From: Nitrospira sp.
Lineage (GTDB): Bacteria; Nitrospirota; Nitrospiria; SBBL01; JAADHI01
DNA length: 48,954 nt
Direction: 5' to 3'
Assembly (NCBI GenBank): GCA_027020665.1
Contig: JALUVJ010000070.1
Span: 1 to 48,954 of the forward strand
Shown here: piece after piece, positions 43,006-48,954 of the stretch
Position numbering within the stretch: the first letter of the stretch is position 1
Layout of the letters: each line of letters starts with the position of its first letter
The notes under the pieces: model-generated
What the model saw: only the letters and a program-made list of their open reading frames with translations
What the model was told of the DNA's origin: nothing
The model's database searches: none
Program-made: the position numbers and the translations under genes

Positions 43006-44313
43006 ATGAAGGCCTTGGTGATTGAACCGTCGAAACTCTATCAAAGTATTTTAGATAATCTTTTAAGTGATTTGGGTTATGAGGTGATCTGCACGGATAC
43101 GGCAGACGCGGCACGGCGGCTCATCAAAACGCAGAATTTTGATCTGGCCGTCGTTTCAATGGTTTTAGGGGATATTGAGGGTGCGGCATTTTGCGCCCGA
43201 TTGCGTTCTGAAAAACAATATACGGAATTACCCGTTTTCATGTTGACTTCGAGTGAGGAGAAAGCGCAGCGTGATGCCGCACTGACTTCCGGTATTACCG
43301 AAATTTTCCACAAAGACAAGTTGAATCAGTTCGCAGACTACCTCTGTACGTTCACGGCAAGAATAGAGGGCAAGCAGTATATTTCCGGGACGGTGCTTTA
43401 TGTGGAAGACAGTCTTGCGGTGGCGGAAAAAACAAAACAGGTCCTACAGTCCATCGGGGTCTCCGTCAATCATTTTGTGAGTGCTGAGGAGGCACTGATC
43501 GCTTTTCAATCGCAGAACTATGATCTGGTATTGACGGATGTTATTTTGGGAAAGGGTATGAGTGGGCTCGCTTTTGTCAGAACTTTAAGGAGCCGGGAAA
43601 GCCCTTGTCTTTCGGTTCCGATTTTGGCGATGACGGGTTTTAATGATGCGACACGCCGTATTGAATTGCTGCGTTCAGGCGTGAATGACTGTATTTCAAA
43701 ATCCGTGCTGGACGAAGAACTTATTGCGCGGGTGAATAATCTCATTACCAATAAAAAACTGACCGATAAAATCAAACGGCAGGAAGAACAATTGCGTCAT
43801 ATGGCGATGACGGATCAACTGACATCTTTAAGAAATCGGCATTATCTGATGGCGGCCGGGCCGGAGTGCGTGAGTCAGTCGAATCGTCATAAAATCCCAT
43901 TGAGCATGATTGTGGTGGATTTGGATGATTTTAAAAAAATAAATGACCGGTACGGTCATGAGCGTGGCGACCAAGTGCTTTCGGAAGTGGGGGCGCTTTT
44001 AAGGACGAATTGTCGTAATGAGGATGTTGCTGCGCGTTTCGGCGGAGAAGAATTTTTGATTTTATTACCCCATTGCAATGCAACGCATGCAAAAATGCTT
44101 GCGGAGCGCCTGCGGCTTAAAATCGTTGATCTTGCACCCGGCGGTATTTCGATTACGGCAAGTTTTGGCTTGGCCTCACTTCCGCTGGATCGTTCCTATG
44201 ATTTTCCTCAATTATTTGCGGCTGCGGACAAGGCGGTCTACAAAGCCAAGTCGTCCGGTAAAAACTGTGTGTGCGTTTGCCCTGTGACGAATACGCAGGA
44301 TGCATTGATTTGA
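43006..44313 (+). CDS. REC-REC-GGDEF diguanylate cyclase, PleD-like
   Basis: The 435-residue protein has two receiver domains and a diguanylate cyclase. REC1 is degenerate: the phosphoacceptor position is S51 (AVVSMVLGD) and the acidic pair reads IEP. REC2 is intact, with D178 (LVLTDVIL), an ED pair at 134-135, and the T and K. GGEEF at 346-350 has an RxxD inhibition site RNED at 337-340, so it should make cyclic-di-GMP with product inhibition. This matches PleD, where one receiver works as a dimerisation adaptor. The ATG at 43006 lies 11 bases after GGAGG. The AT-rich upstream DNA has TATTAT/TATAAA candidates for a -10. Its kinase is not adjacent. The next gene is convergent. Confidence 0.92.
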   Translation: MKALVIEPSKLYQSILDNLLSDLGYEVICTDTADAARRLIKTQNFDLAVVSMVLGDIEGAAFCARLRSEKQYTELPVFMLTSSEEKAQRDAALTSGITEIFHKDKLNQFADYLCTFTARIEGKQYISGTVLYVEDSLAVAEKTKQVLQSIGVSVNHFVSAEEALIAFQSQNYDLVLTDVILGKGMSGLAFVRTLRSRESPCLSVPILAMTGFNDATRRIELLRSGVNDCISKSVLDEELIARVNNLITNKKLTDKIKRQEEQLRHMAMTDQLTSLRNRHYLMAAGPECVSQSNRHKIPLSMIVVDLDDFKKINDRYGHERGDQVLSEVGALLRTNCRNEDVAARFGGEEFLILLPHCNATHAKMLAERLRLKIVDLAPGGISITASFGLASLPLDRSYDFPQLFAAADKAVYKAKSSGKNCVCVCPVTNTQDALI

Positions 44314-44345
44314 GAAGACGCGGGTGCGTGTTTTCAGATCGCGAT

Positions 44346-45053
44346 TTATTTCTTGCGTTTATCCGGGCGATATCCTTCCACGATAATGCTGGCTTCCCCG
44401 CGAAAAGTTGTTCCTTCGAGTTGTTTGACGACTTGTGAGATCTTGCCCCGAATCACTTCTTCATGCCGTTTGGTGAGTTCTCTGCCGATGGCGATCCGCC
44501 GGTTCCCGAAAATGGTTTCGATGGTCTTTAAGAGCGAAACGATGCGATAGGGCGATTCGTAAAAAATGAGGCTGCGCGGATCGTTTTTTAGGGCCTCAAG
44601 TTGTTTGTGGCGTTTCCCTTTTTTTCTGGCAAGAAAACCTTCAAAAATAAAACGGTCTGTGGGCAGCCCCGAGACGCTGAGCGCGGCAATGGCGGCGCTG
44701 GGGCCGGGGATGGGGCTGACGGGAATCTCATGGGCGACGGCTTCTTTGATGAGGTAATAGCCGGGATCGGAGACCGTGGGGGTGCCGGCGTCCGAGACGA
44801 GTGCGAAGGATTCTCCTGTTTGCAGCCGTTTAATCATGACGGGTGTTTTGGCTTCTTTATTAAAATCGTGATAGCTGGTCATGGGCGTGTGGATTTTAAA
44901 GTGGGCGAGCAGCTTGCCGGTATGCCGGGTGTCTTCCGCCGCGATGGTGGTGACTTCTTTTAAAATGCGCAGGGCGCGCAAGGTGATGTCTTCCAGGTTG
45001 CCGATCGGTGTGCTGAGGATGTAGAGCGTACCGGGGTTCACCAAGTGCGACAC
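44346..45053 (-). CDS. rsmI: 16S rRNA (cytidine-1402 2'-O)-methyltransferase
   Basis: The 235-residue protein methylates the ribose of C1402 in the decoding centre of 16S rRNA with S-adenosylmethionine. GTLYILSTPIGNLEDITLRAL, the AAEDTRHT motif, SDAGTPTVSDPG, PGPSA and ELTKRHEEV are all typical RsmI motifs. It starts with GTG at 45053, three bases after the stop of the isomerase gene. An ATG two bases earlier is out of frame. It is the last gene of a minus-strand run and has no clear intrinsic terminator before the convergent cyclase gene. Confidence 0.96.
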   Translation of the reverse strand: MSHLVNPGTLYILSTPIGNLEDITLRALRILKEVTTIAAEDTRHTGKLLAHFKIHTPMTSYHDFNKEAKTPVMIKRLQTGESFALVSDAGTPTVSDPGYYLIKEAVAHEIPVSPIPGPSAAIAALSVSGLPTDRFIFEGFLARKKGKRHKQLEALKNDPRSLIFYESPYRIVSLLKTIETIFGNRRIAIGRELTKRHEEVIRGKISQVVKQLEGTTFRGEASIIVEGYRPDKRKK

Positions 45054-45056
45054 ATT

Positions 45057-45638
45057 CTAGGATAATTTTCGTTCGATCAAGAGGCAGAGCAGATGCCCGA
45101 TCATAATGTGGGATTCCTGAATACGCGCCGTGTTTGAAGAAGGGACTTTGAAACAGTGTGTGCAGCTTGCGGCGAGTTGCCCGCCTTTTTCCCCCGTCAT
45201 GCCGATGCTTGCGGCGCCTTGTTCTTTTGCGATGCGGATGCCTTCCAGCACATTGGGCGAATTACCGCTGGTGCTGATGCCGATGACAACATCGCCTGCT
45301 TTGGCCAAAGCTTGCACTTGCCGGGAAAAAATATGATCGTAGCCGTAGTCGTTGCCGATGGCGGTGAGGGTTGAACTGTTTGTTGTGAGCGCGATGGCGG
45401 GCAAGGCGGGGCGTTCCAATTCGAAGCGACCCAGTAATTCTGCGGCGATGTGCTGTGCATCGCTCGCGCTGCCGCCGTTCCCGAAAAGAATGAGTTTCCC
45501 GCCGGATGCGATGGATTTGGAGGTGAGGTCGGCGACTTCCAAAATCAAGGGAACCATCGTTTCCAGCAAGGTTTTTTTGACCCGGATGCTCTCTTGAATG
45601 CCGGCAGTGACGATGTTTTCTGCTTCGGTGTGATCCAT
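45057..45638 (-). CDS. gmhA: Sedoheptulose-7-phosphate isomerase (SIS domain)
   Basis: The 193-residue protein has one SIS domain and makes D-glycero-D-manno-heptose 7-phosphate from sedoheptulose 7-phosphate, the first step to the heptoses of lipopolysaccharide core. LILFGNGGSASDAQHIAAEL is the phosphosugar loop, GISTSGNSPNV is a second one, and IQESHIMIGHLLCLLIE near the C-terminus is typical of GmhA. The start ATG at 45638 shares its A with the stop of the propeller gene (TAATG). Longer in-frame starts lack homology. Other hep genes are not in the window. A different SIS isomerase activity is possible but less likely. Confidence 0.9.
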   Translation of the reverse strand: MDHTEAENIVTAGIQESIRVKKTLLETMVPLILEVADLTSKSIASGGKLILFGNGGSASDAQHIAAELLGRFELERPALPAIALTTNSSTLTAIGNDYGYDHIFSRQVQALAKAGDVVIGISTSGNSPNVLEGIRIAKEQGAASIGMTGEKGGQLAASCTHCFKVPSSNTARIQESHIMIGHLLCLLIERKLS

Positions 45639-46747
45639 TAATGTCCCCGATATTGGCTGACGCCGCCAAAGGTGCCAAACCATTTGTGTCCTTCGTGGTC
45701 GATTTCGATCGCAAAGACGGCACCGATGCCGTCCTTTTCTGTGAGGTTTTGAAAAGTTTTTCCGTCGAAGCGGCTCACCCCTTTGTCTGTGCCGATCCAC
45801 AAAATACCTTTCGCATCGAATCTTAAGGCATGGACCATGTTGCCCGCAAGGCCCTCTTTCGTGGAGTAGCTGGTCCAGGTTGAGCCGTCGAAGTGCGACA
45901 GGCCCGCACCGAGTGTGCCCACCCAAAGATGATCGTTGGCATCAATGACCGAGGAGACGATGTAGTTCGGGTTGTATGAAAGGGGTTTATGGTCTCCGGC
46001 ATGGTGTCGCGGTGTAAAGGGCAGACCTTCTGCGACGGCGGGTTTTTTCATTTCTATTTTTGCGCCCACGCCGTCTTTGTTGTTCCAACTTTGCCAATTT
46101 TTGCCATCGAAGCGACTGACGCCTGCTTCCGTTCCAAACCAAAAAGCGCCTTTTTTGTCTTGGGTTAAGGTATAAACCCATTTGTCGATGAGCCCGTCGT
46201 CCGTTGTATAGGTTTTAAAGCCTTTGCCGTCAAAGACACTGACCCCTTTCCAGGTGGCAACCCACATGGTGTCCGAAGGATCAAAGTGGATGCCGTAAAC
46301 CCAAAGGTCCCCCAGGCCTGTGCCGATGGGATAATTTTGCCAGCTTGTGCCGTAGGATGCGACTGTTCCGGTGCCGTAAGGGGTGTAGTTGATCCATTCA
46401 TTGCCTTGGAGCCGACTCAAGCCGCCTCCAATCGTGCCGACCCACTTTTCGCCATTGGGTGCGACTTCGACGGTGTGGATGATGTTGGAAAGCAAGCCGT
46501 CTTTTGTTGTATAGGCCTGTTGTTTCCCGGTGGATAAATCATAAACCAGGAGGCCGTTGGAGGTACCGACCCACAGGGTTTGACCTTCAATGGCCAAGGC
46601 CCGAACGATGGAAAAGAGCGAGTAATGTTCCCAAAGTGATGTGGCAGGTGCCTCCGGGCCGGACTGTGCCTTGCTCAAGGCGGGATTTAAAAAGATCATG
46701 ACGGAAAGGAAAGTGCTCAAAAAAAGAGACTGATATGTTTTATTCAA
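45638..46747 (-). CDS. Secreted beta-propeller protein with Reg_prop-type repeats
   Basis: The 369-residue protein has a signal peptide ending SKA/QS and then seven repeats of the pattern W-hydrophobic-GT-x-x-G-(L/V)-S-x-(F/Y)-D-G, for example WVGTSNGLLVYD, WVGTIGGGLSRLQG, WVATWKGVSVFDG, WFGTEAGVSRFDG, WVGTLGAGLSHFDG, WIGTDKGVSRFDG and WFGTFGGVSQYRG. These are the sensor repeats of two-component regulator propeller proteins, and seven would close a propeller. No histidine kinase follows, so it is a free extracytoplasmic propeller. The start is TTG at 46747 behind GGAG. It co-translates with gmhA (TAATG). A binding role in the periplasm or on the surface is inference. Confidence 0.85.
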   Translation of the reverse strand: MNKTYQSLFLSTFLSVMIFLNPALSKAQSGPEAPATSLWEHYSLFSIVRALAIEGQTLWVGTSNGLLVYDLSTGKQQAYTTKDGLLSNIIHTVEVAPNGEKWVGTIGGGLSRLQGNEWINYTPYGTGTVASYGTSWQNYPIGTGLGDLWVYGIHFDPSDTMWVATWKGVSVFDGKGFKTYTTDDGLIDKWVYTLTQDKKGAFWFGTEAGVSRFDGKNWQSWNNKDGVGAKIEMKKPAVAEGLPFTPRHHAGDHKPLSYNPNYIVSSVIDANDHLWVGTLGAGLSHFDGSTWTSYSTKEGLAGNMVHALRFDAKGILWIGTDKGVSRFDGKTFQNLTEKDGIGAVFAIEIDHEGHKWFGTFGGVSQYRGH

Positions 46748-46792
46748 AAGCAGGACTCCATCTTAAATTAAAATGTAAGTATTGGGTTAAAT

Positions 46793-47614
46793 TTATTCAT
46801 GATAAGTGATTTTACGATGCGTGATTTCTGTGGGAATAAGCGGCAAGCCGTCCGGGTTGGGAAGCGGTTCCGAGGCGGTTTGGGAAATCCAATTGCCGAT
46901 TTTATCATATTCATATTGATAGTGTTTTTTTGTCATGATTTTCCCGAGGCCGTTATAACGGGTTTCTTCGATCAAAACGCCGTTTTGATCATAAACAAAG
47001 ACCCGCCGTGAATTGAGTGAATTCACCCGTCGTTCCGGGGTGATCCCGGAGCGGATCATGTAGTGCGATTCTTCAATGAGCCGTCCGGCGGTGTCGTATT
47101 TGTAAATCCATCGGAAGTGATTTTTGCTGTGCGGCGGGAAGCGGTTTTCTTCGATGAGGTTGCCGTCAGCGTCGTAGCGGTATGTTGCCCTGGAAAAGAA
47201 TGTGCCGTCGGGAGTGAATCGCTTTTCTTCGATTAGGCCGGAAACGGCATCATGAGTATAAGTCCATTTGAAGGCAAGTGTTCCGTTGGCGTCATATTCA
47301 AGGCCTTCGATCAGTTGCCCTGTGTCATCACGTGTAAAAACCGATGTGAAGTCGAGGGCCTGCTGTGTGTAAATCTGAACTTCCTCGATGAGATGTCCCT
47401 TGCGATCGTAACTTGTCGAAAGCCAAGGCATGGGCGGGTCTTCCTCGACCCACTTTCCGTTTTCGTTCTTGATCTGTGCGATGTCGACACGGACGTTTTT
47501 GACGGTGCCGAGCAATCTTTCACGGGCAGCATCTGTTTTTTTGAGGACACCCGCAAAAGAAAGGGATGGAATGAAGCCGAAGAAGAGTAAGTTGACGATG
47601 AGGAGAATTTTCAT
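46793..47614 (-). CDS. Secreted protein with YD-like repeats
   Basis: The 273-residue protein has a signal peptide (MKILLIVNLLFFGFIPSLSFA) followed by six or so imperfect repeats of about 20-30 residues with the pattern YDxxGxLIEExxY, such as YDRKGHLIEEVQIY, YRYDADGNLIEENRF, YKYDTAGRLIEESHY and FVYDQNGVLIEETRY. This resembles the YD/RHS repeat, but the protein is far too short for a full RHS shell. It may form a partial beta-rich structure. It lies 45 bases upstream of the propeller gene, so the two are probably one operon. There is no strong ribosome-binding site. Function unknown. Confidence 0.75.
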   Translation of the reverse strand: MKILLIVNLLFFGFIPSLSFAGVLKKTDAARERLLGTVKNVRVDIAQIKNENGKWVEEDPPMPWLSTSYDRKGHLIEEVQIYTQQALDFTSVFTRDDTGQLIEGLEYDANGTLAFKWTYTHDAVSGLIEEKRFTPDGTFFSRATYRYDADGNLIEENRFPPHSKNHFRWIYKYDTAGRLIEESHYMIRSGITPERRVNSLNSRRVFVYDQNGVLIEETRYNGLGKIMTKKHYQYEYDKIGNWISQTASEPLPNPDGLPLIPTEITHRKITYHE

Positions 47615-47633
47615 GGCAGTGAAGTAAGGATTT

Positions 47634-47682
47634 AAAAAATACGAAATCGCCCCGCAGAAAAAGATCCCTGCGGGGCGATTTC
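47634..47682 (-). terminator. Strong intrinsic terminator of the cytochrome genes
   Basis: GAAATCGCCCCGCAG and CTGCGGGGCGATTTC at 47643-47657 and 47668-47682 form a perfect 15-bp stem with a 10-base loop. On the minus strand the stem is followed by GTATTTTTT. It lies 36 bases after the cytochrome stop and before the YD gene. Confidence 0.9.
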
Positions 47683-47717
47683 ACAAAAAATCATTGGAAA
47701 CAGTTTAGGGAAGCAAT

Positions 47718-48434
47718 TTATTTTGTGTCGGCAGCCTTTTGGGGTTTGGCCGCAGCCTCCTCCTTGGGTTTGACATGACAACGGGTGCAGTTGGCGATGG
47801 GGAAGGCCACACGGCCATGACAGCGACCGCAAAACTCACCGTTGACAATTTTAACCATTGAAATGGGGTTGCCGCCCTTTTTCATCATAAAAATACCGGG
47901 GTGGCAGTTTGTGCAATCGAGCCAGTAGGTATGCGGTTCATGCGGGAAAATGACATTAGGCATCGAACCTGTTGCCGGGATTTCAATATCAAATTTCAGA
48001 GGAGGTGTATGTTTTTTATCCAGGTCAAGCGACTCGTGCGGATTAATTTTATTTTCCTGAAAGGCTTTGACCCAATCTTCGAGTCCCGTGGCTTCTTTGG
48101 GAATGTCTTGCATGACAACCTCAGGGTTTGTGTTTTCCTTATTAAAGGGCGGGCCTGGGGTTGGCATCTTGCTCGGGTTTTCAAAAACGGGAAGCTGTGT
48201 TTCCGGACGAGGGGCGACCAAAGACCGTTCCTCGCCGTTTCCCGATGCTAATTCTTTTTCTTCAACCTGCATCGGTGCTTTTGCTTGTGCAACAGCAACG
48301 GGTGCTTCTTTTTTTTCTTTCGCCACAGGTGTTTCGCTTTTTGCTTGCCGTACGCAGGCATAAATTGAGATGAGGGAAAGTACGACTAACAAAACCCTTG
48401 TGACTGATTTTTTTTGTCCTTTTGCCCCGGTCAT
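47718..48434 (-). CDS. Triheme c7-type cytochrome, probable lipoprotein
   Basis: The 238-residue protein has an N-terminal hydrophobic segment with a possible lipobox (SIYAC), a proline- and lysine-rich linker of about 120 residues and a C-terminal domain with three haem sites: CTNCH, CGRCH and CTRCH. FPHEPHTYWL gives two further histidines. This fits the c7-type triheme domain family found in electron-transfer chains. GGAGG lies 8 bases before ATG 48434. An in-frame TTG at 48455 would run through that site and is rejected. It probably works in the periplasm or on a membrane surface, possibly in extracellular electron transfer. The partner cytochrome is just upstream. Role is inferred. Confidence 0.88.
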   Translation of the reverse strand: MTGAKGQKKSVTRVLLVVLSLISIYACVRQAKSETPVAKEKKEAPVAVAQAKAPMQVEEKELASGNGEERSLVAPRPETQLPVFENPSKMPTPGPPFNKENTNPEVVMQDIPKEATGLEDWVKAFQENKINPHESLDLDKKHTPPLKFDIEIPATGSMPNVIFPHEPHTYWLDCTNCHPGIFMMKKGGNPISMVKIVNGEFCGRCHGRVAFPIANCTRCHVKPKEEAAAKPQKAADTK

Positions 48435-48505
48435 TAAAATCCCTCCAAATATCAATCAAAAAATACGGTTCGTTAAAACTTATTTTTAGGTGTTCTTCGC
48501 CCTAA

Positions 48506-48534
48506 GCTGCGGATACATGCATTGTATCCGCAGC
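48506..48534 (-). promoter_or_regulatory. Stable hairpin between the two cytochrome genes
   Basis: GCTGCGGATACA at 48506-48517 and TGTATCCGCAGC at 48523-48534 form a perfect 12-bp stem with a five-base loop, 17 bases after the upstream cytochrome's stop. There is no T run on either strand, so it is more likely an mRNA processing or stability element, or an inefficient terminator, than a standard terminator. Confidence 0.6.
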
Positions 48535-48550
48535 CCGATTGTGAGAAGAC

Positions 48551-48937
48551 CTAATTTGAGGGCCCCTTCCAAGGGAACCCTTCCAAGAGTCCTGTTTTCA
48601 TTCCGGGAGTTCCTGAGTGACAGCGGGCACATTCGATCGGCTTCCATGAGATCGTTCCGTTATGACATTTTCCACAGTATTCGCCATCAATAACAATTTT
48701 TTTCATATCGATGTCGTTGGCGCCTGATCGCATTTCAAAGATTGCAGGATGACACACTTTGCATTTAAATTCCGCCCGGTGGTACCAGTGGGGGAAAACA
48801 ACAGGCGGCATCCCTCTCTTTTCGGCCTTGTTGTTGAGTATCATGTCACCAAAATAGGCTGACGCATCATCTGCTGTGAAGAAGAATGAGAGCAGAAGGG
48901 TCATACCCAACAATATGCCTAAACGTGCCTTTTTCAT
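48551..48937 (-). CDS. Triheme c7-type cytochrome, periplasmic
   Basis: The 128-residue protein has a signal peptide ending ASA/YF and one triheme domain with CKVCH, CGKCH and CARCH, plus FPHWYH. It shares the layout FPHxxH...CxxCHxxIFxM...G(E)(Y/F)CGxCH...CxxCH with the next gene, so the two are paralogues. It is probably exported by Sec and loaded with three c haems in the periplasm. GGGAGG lies before the ATG. It would be a small soluble electron carrier. Upstream neighbours fall outside the window. Confidence 0.92.
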   Translation of the reverse strand: MKKARLGILLGMTLLLSFFFTADDASAYFGDMILNNKAEKRGMPPVVFPHWYHRAEFKCKVCHPAIFEMRSGANDIDMKKIVIDGEYCGKCHNGTISWKPIECARCHSGTPGMKTGLLEGFPWKGPSN

Positions 48938-48954
48938 CGTCCCTCCCTATTCCA

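Noticed and set aside
44314-44345. ACGC-GGGT-GCGT hairpin as terminator between the cyclase and rsmI
   Set aside because: A four-base stem with a weak T stretch is too poor to call.

Overview
The window looks like a chromosomal segment from an uncultured, Gram-negative (diderm), probably anaerobic or microaerophilic bacterium. The evidence is an outer-membrane TonB receptor and a second predicted outer-membrane protein, dTDP-rhamnose and heptose genes for surface glycans, ferredoxin-linked 2-oxoacid oxidoreductase, D-lactate dehydrogenase, and multihaem c-type cytochromes of the triheme c7 type. I cannot name the phylum from sequence alone. The mix of c7 cytochromes, a Bat operon, Kor-type enzymes and an archaeal-type glyceraldehyde-3-phosphate dehydrogenase fits poorly characterised lineages around Nitrospirota, Desulfobacterota or Omnitrophota, but that is inference.

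Layout. (1) 1-8569, plus strand: a central-carbon cassette with the 2-oxoacid:ferredoxin oxidoreductase alpha end and beta subunit, a ferritin-like protein, type II GAPDH, phosphofructokinase, a D-lactate-dehydrogenase-like enzyme, pyruvate kinase and a short alpha-glucan phosphorylase. Together they could take glucan to pyruvate, lactate and acyl-CoA with reduced ferredoxin. (2) 8788-10540: two poorly known genes, one with a gamma-glutamylcyclotransferase-like signature and one with two CDC48-N-like barrels and a membrane anchor. (3) 10537-12675, minus: a secreted CBM9/DUF5916 beta-barrel protein. (4) 12829-16245: rmlBACD with an ATGA overlap at every junction, then a folate-biopterin-family (BT1-like) carrier at 16351-17982. 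(5) 18075-25116: a complete moxR-DUF58-DUF4381-batA-batBC-batD operon. (6) 25202-33072, minus: TonB-dependent receptor, TfoX-N protein, RNase HI with a viroplasmin-like domain, and a large Lhr helicase. (7) 33295-37340: a signalling run of membrane histidine kinase, single-domain response regulator and a REC-PAS-PAS-GGDEF-EAL protein. (8) 37491-40811: a three-domain lysophospholipid transporter/acyltransferase/acyl-ACP synthetase homologue with eroded active sites and an early stop. (9) 40841-44313: a DUF2007-like protein, scpA-scpB, and a REC-REC-GGDEF diguanylate cyclase. (10) 44346-47614, minus: a YD-like secreted protein, a secreted seven-blade propeller, gmhA and rsmI, closely spaced. (11) 47634-48937, minus: two triheme cytochromes separated by a stable hairpin and closed by a strong terminator.

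The most unusual items are the decaying Aas-like fusion with protein-like sequence beyond its stop, the membrane-anchored tandem CDC48-N-like protein, the archaeal-type GAPDH inside a bacterial glycolysis cassette with a variant phosphofructokinase, and the coupling of a secreted propeller gene to heptose isomerase and an rRNA methyltransferase. I found no tRNA, rRNA, CRISPR array, insertion sequence or prophage. The largest gap without a gene is 27609-27904 (296 bases), which holds a strong minus-strand terminator.
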